Source: an uncultured Bacteroidales bacterium
GTDB lineage: Bacteria; Bacteroidota; Bacteroidia; Bacteroidales; Paludibacteraceae
DNA length: 5,399 nucleotides
NCBI GenBank assembly: GCA_903873355.1
Contig: CAIQOG010000321.1
Coordinates: 1-5,399, forward strand
Reading direction: 5' to 3'
Positions 1 to 5,399 of the stretch are shown one piece after another. The translations under genes and the position numbers were made by a program. The notes under the pieces are model-generated. The model had not been told where the DNA came from and did not search any database. It saw nothing but the letters and a program-made list of their open reading frames with translations. The first letter of the stretch is position 1; every line of letters begins with the position of its first letter.

Positions 1-1190
1 AGACAAACAGGAGTTTCACCTTTGCCGGTAAAGGAATTGCTTTGGGGAGCAGTAACTTTAGCTAAATCAATGTCTTTGCCCCAAATCATAAGTGCCGGAA
101 GTGTTCTGTCGGTTGTAAATTGATTAAACTTATCTACTTTCGCTTGTGTTTTGGTCAAGGGTAATCCATTACCATCGGTTAGCATCAAAAAGCCGTCTTT
201 TTCGAGATAGCTTTTTTCAACCCAAAGTAAAGATGGATCGTTTAGTTGCGAAGCAAACCAAAATTGTGAAGCATTCAAAATAGAATTTGGAATACAATCC
301 ATATAATTGAAACTCTGCCCCGAAGTTCCTACCATGTGTTGCAGGTAATAAGGCGTTTTAGAAAATCCTTCATAATCCGAGAATTTCAAATCAGTTATAC
401 CTACTTTTTGTAAAGCATCGAGCATGAAAATATTAAAAACAGTACCGTATTGCCAGTACATATAACCTTCAGCAAAAGCGCCATCGGGATCATAACTTTT
501 CATTGGAATTGAGATTGATTGAATGGAACGGGAAAACACTTTTTCCGCCATTTCAGGTTTTTTATCGGCTATAGCCAACGCAGCATAAACTATTCCAGCA
601 TTGCAAACCTGATTCCAGTTACTGGGACCAATAAAAATAGAAGCCTGTTTTGAATCGAACGAAGGTTCAATGGCTTTGGTAATCAAAGCTTGCTCAATTG
701 TATTTCTGGATTCGGGTGAAAGTTCATCATATAACCAATCATAACCGATTGAAACACCAAGTGCCAATTCAGCCACACCCAGAAAATGTGGAGGTTGCCA
801 ATCGCTAAAAGCTGAAACAGCCAGCAATTCTTTTTCAGCGTGTTGAGCATATTTTTTTTCACCCGAAATGCGATAAGCGTATGAAAGATAAAAGATACGG
901 CGCAATGCCTCACGACTCACATCGAGCAAGCGTATGCCTTCGAGTTTACGTTCCAACACTGGTTTATCAAGCATATCATCCGATGCTTTTATGATAGCTT
1001 GATGCATTTTTGTCCAAGTTGGATTAACTACAATTGATTGTTGAATGGTTTTTTCTTCACCTTTTAAAAGCAAAATACGAGGATGTGAATACTGAATAAT
1101 TTTTTTACTAAATGTATTCTCAGCAGGAATAACTTTCGAATACAAAAGCAATCCAAGCAGTAAAATCTGTACTGTTTTTTGTTTTATCAT
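1..1190 (-). CDS. Second heparinase II/III-family protein, partial (C-terminus beyond window)
   Basis: The frame from ATG at 1190 stays open for 396 codons and runs off the left edge, so the C-terminal part is not visible. Residues 1-23 look like a type I signal peptide (MIKQK, a leucine-rich core, likely cut after VIPA) without a lipobox cysteine, suggesting a periplasmic protein. The visible part is the alpha/alpha-toroid domain: HPRIL (36-40), GIRLLDVSRE (85-94), FSDWQPPHFLGVAELALG (128-145), GYDWLY (149-154), NWNQVCNAG (191-199) and EGYMYWQYG (241-249). It aligns along its whole visible length, with about half the residues identical in the best blocks, to the lipoprotein encoded upstream, so the two are tandem paralogs. 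It carries about 24 extra residues (near 331-363) where the paralog has a short link. The cut falls just before the beta-sandwich, so the His-x-His motif that should complete the active site cannot be checked. Likely a polysaccharide lyase acting on products of, or the same glycan as, the upstream proteins; substrate unknown. Confidence 0.88.
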   Translation of the reverse strand, partial: MIKQKTVQILLLGLLLYSKVIPAENTFSKKIIQYSHPRILLLKGEEKTIQQSIVVNPTWTKMHQAIIKASDDMLDKPVLERKLEGIRLLDVSREALRRIFYLSYAYRISGEKKYAQHAEKELLAVSAFSDWQPPHFLGVAELALGVSIGYDWLYDELSPESRNTIEQALITKAIEPSFDSKQASIFIGPSNWNQVCNAGIVYAALAIADKKPEMAEKVFSRSIQSISIPMKSYDPDGAFAEGYMYWQYGTVFNIFMLDALQKVGITDLKFSDYEGFSKTPYYLQHMVGTSGQSFNYMDCIPNSILNASQFWFASQLNDPSLLWVEKSYLEKDGFLMLTDGNGLPLTKTQAKVDKFNQFTTDRTLPALMIWGKDIDLAKVTAPQSNSFTGKGETPVC

Positions 1191-1220
1191 TTGATTTTTT
1201 AAAGCTAAAATCGGTATAAT
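1191..1220 (-). promoter_or_regulatory. Intergenic spacer and translation start region of the second heparinase-like gene
   Basis: Thirty bases lie between TAG (1223-1221) and ATG (1190). The minus strand reads A/T-rich, with an A-rich run just before the start and no purine-rich Shine-Dalgarno. The only pairing seen is a 5-bp all-A/T stem (TTTTA/TAAAA at 1197-1210), too weak for a terminator. The spacer holds no in-frame ATG, GTG or TTG upstream of 1190, which supports that start. Confidence 0.55.
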
Positions 1221-3113
1221 CTATTGTCCCCAATTTGAAAGTATCTTATCGTCAGCTCCTATAAACGATTCATTTCCAGCAGGGATTAACTGGACGCTAA
1301 CATTGGTTGTTGTACCAGCAGGCAATGTAATTTCGAATCCTACCATATATGTTCCTGCATTGGAAGCCTCATAACTATTCGGTGCAACTGTTGACCATGT
1401 TTTCATAGTGACTCCTATGGCTGGCGAAACAACTTTCAACGTAAGTCTCTGAGTGCCTTGAGTTAATAAAATGGATTGTGACGATTGCTGTATGGTTGGA
1501 ACACCTTTGGTTAGCATATTCCAACGCAAGGTAGTGGATTTGGATGGTAAATTCACAATTTCGTCGCGAATTAACCCGTATTTGCCATTTACAATAGCTA
1601 CTCCACGTTGAGCCGATACAACTTGCCCATTATAAACTGGCGATAAATCGGCAACCGCATACATAAAATTGGAGTTTTGATCTGAATTTTTAGTTATGGT
1701 AGCTTTTCCAGATACAATTTGTTTGGCTGCATCGAATGCGAGAGTATTGTGTGCCAAATTATTATACCTGAAAACCGTCCACCGGAATGAACTTTGACTC
1801 ATATCCCACGGATTACCATTAGCTTCGAGTTTTGTATAATCATCGGCACCGTAATCCATCGCCCAGCGAGTTGTCCCAACATCAAATAAAAACGAACCTA
1901 CATCCATATGGGAGTGCGAAGTAGTCATTGTACCACCCTTAAATGCTATAGAAATAGCGTCAGTATTATTCCAACTTGTACGCAAAAGCGCTATGGGTGC
2001 TTCGCCTGTTCCCAAAAAAGATTTTTTAACGGGTTCAGTGATAGAATTTGTATCGTAATTCGATGCCCATATCAGCAACATTGGCATAAAAGCATCTAAA
2101 TTTGAAATGGTGGTATTGAGGTAATTTTTTTCAATCCAAAGCAGCGATGGATCGTTCAATTTTTTTGCAAACCAAAACATGGGTGGTGAAACTGTGGTAC
2201 TAAGCGGAGTATCACCAAAACTATAACAACCACCCGATGAACCAATCATATTTTCGAAATAATATGGTGTTTTCATAAAATATGTTGGCAGCAACTGAGT
2301 ATCGTATTTGTTGCCGTATAGATGTTGTAAAGTTGCGATGCCTACAACTGCAAAAGAAGTCCCATAAATCCAATAGCCATAGCCTTCGGGATAAGTTCCA
2401 TCCGGTCCATAAGCTGCCAATGCTGTGGGCATATATGTTGTAGCACGACTTATTACTTTCTGACAATCATTTTCTTTTTCTAACGTAGCCACTGCTGCCG
2501 TCATAATTCCCGAATGACAAACAAGATTCCAATTACTGGTTGAATTTAGAAACACACTGTTATAAGATGAATTATATGACGGATCAATCCCTTTGGTATG
2601 GATTGCAGAAACTATTTTTGTACGTGTTGAGTCGGGCAAGGTATTGTACAACCAATCATAACCAATACCAATTCCGAGAGACATTTCAGCAACATCCAGA
2701 AAATGAGTGGGATTCCAGTCCGAAAAATTACAGGCCGCATTCATTTCCAAAACAGCTCTGTCCCTGTATTTTTGATCATTGGTAACACGATACATGTATG
2801 ATAGGTAGATAATTCGGCGTTTCATTTCTCGACTCACTTCCAGCAATCGAACTCCTGTAAGTACACGCTCTTTAGGTGGTAAATTCATAAACTTATCGCA
2901 TTCGGCCGAAATAAAATCATGCACTTTTTTTTGCCACGAATTCGGTACAGCGATAGCAGTTTTAATTGCTTGTTCTTCGTCTGTTCCCCAAAGAATTCGT
3001 GGGTGATCGGGCATCATAGTTGTTGGAGGAATTACAACGTCATCATCACTATTTTTGCATGATAATAATGCAAAAACTGCAAAAAATAGAATTGAAATAT
3101 AAATATTTCTCAT
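1221..3113 (-). CDS. Heparinase II/III-family lipoprotein, putative polysaccharide lyase
   Basis: A 630-residue protein read from ATG at 3113. An in-frame TTG two codons earlier (3119) would only add two residues before an otherwise ordinary leader, so ATG is preferred. Residues 1-19 are a lipoprotein signal peptide with lipobox LLSC (Cys19), followed by KNSDDD, resembling the Bacteroidota export signal for surface lipoproteins. From HPRIL (37-41) to about residue 350 lies an alpha/alpha-toroid domain, with RLLEVSRE, SLGIGIGYDWLY, NWNLVCHSG (194-202) and EGYGYWIYG (243-251). The rest is the beta-sandwich typical of heparinase II/III proteins: SHSHMDVGSF (399-408), MDYG (D420) and AHNT (H455). 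By analogy with heparinase II (PL21), a Tyr near 245-250 and H400 would be catalytic, and H402, D420 and H455 are candidate metal ligands. It is shorter than Pedobacter heparinase II (about 770 residues). It starts 18 bp after the GH92 gene and precedes a paralog by 30 bp. Expected reaction: beta-elimination at a uronic acid; substrate and PL family are undetermined, and an epimerase-like activity is possible since dermatan sulfate epimerase shares the fold. Confidence 0.88.
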   Translation of the reverse strand: MRNIYISILFFAVFALLSCKNSDDDVVIPPTTMMPDHPRILWGTDEEQAIKTAIAVPNSWQKKVHDFISAECDKFMNLPPKERVLTGVRLLEVSREMKRRIIYLSYMYRVTNDQKYRDRAVLEMNAACNFSDWNPTHFLDVAEMSLGIGIGYDWLYNTLPDSTRTKIVSAIHTKGIDPSYNSSYNSVFLNSTSNWNLVCHSGIMTAAVATLEKENDCQKVISRATTYMPTALAAYGPDGTYPEGYGYWIYGTSFAVVGIATLQHLYGNKYDTQLLPTYFMKTPYYFENMIGSSGGCYSFGDTPLSTTVSPPMFWFAKKLNDPSLLWIEKNYLNTTISNLDAFMPMLLIWASNYDTNSITEPVKKSFLGTGEAPIALLRTSWNNTDAISIAFKGGTMTTSHSHMDVGSFLFDVGTTRWAMDYGADDYTKLEANGNPWDMSQSSFRWTVFRYNNLAHNTLAFDAAKQIVSGKATITKNSDQNSNFMYAVADLSPVYNGQVVSAQRGVAIVNGKYGLIRDEIVNLPSKSTTLRWNMLTKGVPTIQQSSQSILLTQGTQRLTLKVVSPAIGVTMKTWSTVAPNSYEASNAGTYMVGFEITLPAGTTTNVSVQLIPAGNESFIGADDKILSNWGQ

Positions 3114-3131
3114 TATCAATAAATTAAGACA
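3114..3131 (-). promoter_or_regulatory. Intergenic spacer and translation start region of the lipoprotein gene
   Basis: Eighteen bases separate the GH92 stop (TAA at 3134-3132) from ATG at 3113. On the minus strand the spacer is A/T-rich with no Shine-Dalgarno-like GGAGG, as is common in Bacteroidota. It contains the in-frame TTG (3119-3117) that naive calling could take as the start. No terminator hairpin fits here, which supports co-transcription. Confidence 0.6.
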
Positions 3132-5366
3132 TTATTCTTTCCCCCATTCAGTGGGTAATTTCGACAAAACCATTTCAATTTTTCCTCCATTACAAATATC
3201 GGAATGTTGGAAAGTAGGTTTTGTCCACTCTTTTCCATTTATTTTGCAGGATTGAATGTAAACTACGCTTTCACCTATATTTTTTGCTAAAATAGTTAGT
3301 TTTTTTGACCCAGCAAGTGTTAGGACTGTTTTGGCATATTTTGGTGCATTCAAATAATAGATATCGGTACCTGCTTTTGGGAAAATACCCATAGCCGAAA
3401 ACATATACCATGATGACATGGCTCCGGTATCATCGTTTCCAGGATAGCCAGTTATATCGTAATATTTATTCATTACATAATGTGTCCAATACGAAGTTAA
3501 GTCAGGTCTTCCTGCTTCTGAGAATGAACGGGTAATCAGAAATGCTGGCTCGTTGGTTAGGTCAATCAAATGGTTTTTGAATGCAAAATCTAACCGTTTT
3601 ACATAGTTTTCTTTACCACCCATCAACTCAAATAACTTTTGGTATCCGTGCGGAATTCCGAAACTGTAAGTCCAGGTATCTCCCTCATAAAAAGGCGTTT
3701 TCCATGATCCACCGTTTTTCTGTGGAAAAATTCCGGCAAACTTTCCATCGGCACGACGTGCATCCATGAAACCTGTAAACCCCTTATTCCTGAGCGTGTC
3801 GTTCCACAAATTCACCCAACCCATGCTGCGTTTCAGGTAGTAATTGTAATCTTCATTTTCACCTAATTTCCTTGCCGCCTGCGCCACACAGAAGTCGTTG
3901 TAAGCATATTCAATCGTATTGGATGAACTCATCACACATTGCGGAATCCAACCCAATTCTTTGTAACGTATATTGTTTTTTTTTCTCAATGTATCCGTTT
4001 TCCAGAATTTATCAGGCAAACCATTTCGTTCATTATCAGCATTATGTTTTAATAGTTTGTATACCTCATTGGCATCAATTCCTTGTACATTTTTCAACAC
4101 GGTCTCTGTCAGGATATTATCCACATCATTTCCACCTTGTTCCTCCATTTTATCGCGTCCGGCAATAAATCCATCGCGCACAAATCCGTTGTGTTTGAAC
4201 CTGTCAAGCAGTGCTAACACATTATCACGCAAAGCTTTATTGTCAATAAGCAACATCATTGGAAAAGCGGTTCGCCAGGTATCCCAAAAAGCATAATTAT
4301 CATCCCAGTAAGGTTGGTTGGATAGCCAATTGGGATTATCTTTTGAGCGGTCACGAGCCATTGTCAAAACACGGTACATTGCTGAATAGAAAACCTTTTT
4401 TTCATCATCTGTCTTAGTATCAATCTTTATTGCTTTCAGTTTTTTGTTCCACTCAGATTTGCCTTGTGCAACTATTTTTTCAAAATTCCAGTGTGGAATT
4501 TCATGGTCTAAAAATTTTTCTGCCTGATCGTATCCTTTGAAAGAAATAGCCACTTTCATTATAATAGCCTCTTTTTTCTTGGTCTTAAAACGACAATAGG
4601 TGCCAACATGTCGTCCGTCTTGTGAATTATTCTCCACAAAATCACGTTTATTGAAAAGAGTATCTGATTTCCAGACTCCCCAATCAGAAAACTTTTTATC
4701 TAATTTTGCTACAAAATAAAGTGTGTAAGTACCTTCAGGCCAACCAGAACGTATTCTTATTTTGCCTTGTAATTGGCGTTTTACGTTATCAATAGAAGCT
4801 GTATTTTCATAAATTGTTCCTCCCATTATTGTTGCAATATCAAGTCCAATGCTCTGTGAAGCATCGAAAACTATAGTTGCACTATCAGTGGCCGGAAAAC
4901 TAAAACGATACATGGCACTGTAGTGTCTTGGACTCACTTCGGCTGTAAGATTGTAATGGTCAAGATTTGTTTTAAAGTAATATGCTTTGGTAATTTCACC
5001 TGATTTAGGTGAGTCATGCGTTCCTTTTCCTACATTTAATCCCACCTGTGGGGAAATCAGAAAATGGCCATAGCTACCCCAACCAGTACCACTTACATGC
5101 AGCTGTCCAAACCCAATAATAGGGAAACGTGGGTCGTAACCATCGTGTCCGCCATATCGATCTTTCGGGTCACGCTGTGTTTGTGGTGAAGGATTAATGC
5201 TACCATAAGGCATCATAGGTCCAATTACACAATTGTTTGTACGATTATCAATAACGCCAATACTCGTATTTACAAAATCAACAGGCTTGGTAGCAGAGAC
5301 TATTAACGTGTCTGCAAAAAATATAAATAAAAGTATAATTTTCAATCCCCAAACTTTTATTTTCAT
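3132..5366 (-). CDS. GH92 family glycoside hydrolase, probable exported exo-alpha-mannosidase
   Basis: A complete 744-residue protein, a usual length for GH92, a family of Ca2+-dependent, inverting exo-alpha-mannosidases. Residues 1-25 form a type I signal peptide (basic MKIK start, hydrophobic core, likely cleavage after VSA), with no lipobox, so a periplasmic location is predicted. Residues about 28-270 fit the N-terminal beta-sandwich domain (VDFVNTSIG near 29-37, GPMMPYGSINPSPQT at 49-63, GFGQLHVSGTG at 85-95). Residues about 285-735 fit the catalytic (alpha/alpha)6 domain: WDTWR at 361-365, IEYAYNDF at 485-492, YEGDTWTYSFGIPHG at 560-574, and PGNDDTGAMSSWYMFSAMG at 642-660. By family knowledge, E561 is the likely general acid, and D645/D646 lie in the motif carrying the catalytic-base aspartates. 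ATG at 5366 is chosen because an in-frame TGA lies only 9 bp upstream (5378-5376). It is the first gene of the visible operon. Several motif positions depart from typical GH92 members, so the exact linkage or substrate may be unusual. Family assignment is firm; mannose specificity is inferred. Confidence 0.94.
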   Translation of the reverse strand: MKIKVWGLKIILLFIFFADTLIVSATKPVDFVNTSIGVIDNRTNNCVIGPMMPYGSINPSPQTQRDPKDRYGGHDGYDPRFPIIGFGQLHVSGTGWGSYGHFLISPQVGLNVGKGTHDSPKSGEITKAYYFKTNLDHYNLTAEVSPRHYSAMYRFSFPATDSATIVFDASQSIGLDIATIMGGTIYENTASIDNVKRQLQGKIRIRSGWPEGTYTLYFVAKLDKKFSDWGVWKSDTLFNKRDFVENNSQDGRHVGTYCRFKTKKKEAIIMKVAISFKGYDQAEKFLDHEIPHWNFEKIVAQGKSEWNKKLKAIKIDTKTDDEKKVFYSAMYRVLTMARDRSKDNPNWLSNQPYWDDNYAFWDTWRTAFPMMLLIDNKALRDNVLALLDRFKHNGFVRDGFIAGRDKMEEQGGNDVDNILTETVLKNVQGIDANEVYKLLKHNADNERNGLPDKFWKTDTLRKKNNIRYKELGWIPQCVMSSSNTIEYAYNDFCVAQAARKLGENEDYNYYLKRSMGWVNLWNDTLRNKGFTGFMDARRADGKFAGIFPQKNGGSWKTPFYEGDTWTYSFGIPHGYQKLFELMGGKENYVKRLDFAFKNHLIDLTNEPAFLITRSFSEAGRPDLTSYWTHYVMNKYYDITGYPGNDDTGAMSSWYMFSAMGIFPKAGTDIYYLNAPKYAKTVLTLAGSKKLTILAKNIGESVVYIQSCKINGKEWTKPTFQHSDICNGGKIEMVLSKLPTEWGKE

Positions 5367-5399
5367 AAATGTTATTCACTTCATAGTATTGATTGCCAC
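5367..5399 (-). other. Leader region upstream of the GH92 gene, window edge
   Basis: Thirty-three bases are visible before the GH92 start. An in-frame TGA at 5378-5376 fixes ATG 5366 as the first usable start. A further TGA in another frame (5383-5381) means an upstream gene could end here (tails reading WQSIL or VAINTMK), but the stretch is too short to tell a gene end from non-coding leader. No -33/-7 Bacteroidota promoter can be assigned and no Shine-Dalgarno is seen. Confidence 0.35.

Noticed and set aside
683..913. Minus-strand open frame of 76 codons.
   Set aside because: It lies in another frame inside the partial heparinase-like gene, which aligns with its paralog throughout this stretch; it has no recognisable features.
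1197..1210. Possible terminator hairpin in the 30-bp spacer (TTTTA-AAGC-TAAAA).
   Set aside because: Only five A/T pairs with a tetraloop; far too weak for an intrinsic terminator.
2221..2466. Minus-strand open frame of 81 codons.
   Set aside because: Out-of-frame shadow of the toroid domain of the lipoprotein gene.
1..3113. Naming either lyase-like gene hepB/hepC or calling it heparinase.
   Set aside because: Only the fold and general motifs are shared. Heparinase II, oligoalginate lyases and epimerases share this fold, and the neighbouring alpha-mannosidase does not suit a heparin substrate.
1190..3119. The two heparinase-like genes as one gene broken by a nonsense mutation at TAG 1223-1221.
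   Set aside because: The second copy repeats the same toroid domain and begins with its own signal peptide, so this is a tandem pair and not a split gene. The first copy also has a complete beta-sandwich.
3872..4296. Two overlapping plus-strand open frames of 98 and 107 codons.
   Set aside because: They are antisense to the strongly conserved GH92 catalytic domain and have no start signals or family features; the open frames follow from the codon use of the real gene.
3132..5366. Four D-(S/T)-hydrophobic tripeptides in the GH92 protein (D161, D235, D458, D523) as Bacteroidota O-glycosylation sites.
   Set aside because: Such short motifs are expected about twice by chance in a protein this long, so the count is not informative.

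Overview
The window looks like part of a polysaccharide-degradation locus from a member of the Bacteroidota. The grounds are: A/T-rich DNA (roughly 40% GC by eye); A/T-rich translation starts with no Shine-Dalgarno; a lipoprotein leader with an acidic surface-export type signal right after the lipobox cysteine; and a gene content (GH92 and heparinase II/III-fold proteins) typical of that phylum. Genus cannot be decided from this sequence.

All genes lie on the minus strand, so transcription runs from high to low coordinates, and about 98% of the window is coding. In order of transcription: (1) 5366-3132, a complete GH92 family alpha-mannosidase-like enzyme with a type I signal peptide; (2) 3113-1221, a complete heparinase II/III-family protein (polysaccharide lyase-like) with a lipoprotein leader; (3) 1190-1, a second heparinase II/III-family protein, clearly homologous to the second, with a non-lipoprotein signal peptide and cut by the window edge after 396 codons. 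The gaps between genes are 18 and 30 bp, with no convincing terminator or promoter in either, so the three are probably co-transcribed. Only 33 bp lies upstream of the first gene. No RNA gene, mobile element, CRISPR array or extended repeat was seen, and no gene-free stretch exceeds 33 bp.

Working model (inference): the lyase-fold proteins cleave, by beta-elimination, a uronic-acid-containing polysaccharide, one probably at the cell surface and the other in the periplasm, while the GH92 enzyme trims alpha-linked mannose in the periplasm. A combined alpha-mannosidase and uronate-lyase toolkit would suit a polymer holding both mannose and uronic acid (a glucuronomannan-like glycan, for example), but the substrate is not shown by the sequence. 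No SusC/SusD, sulfatase, GH88/GH105 or regulator is visible here; these would be expected in the flanks if this is a full polysaccharide utilization locus.
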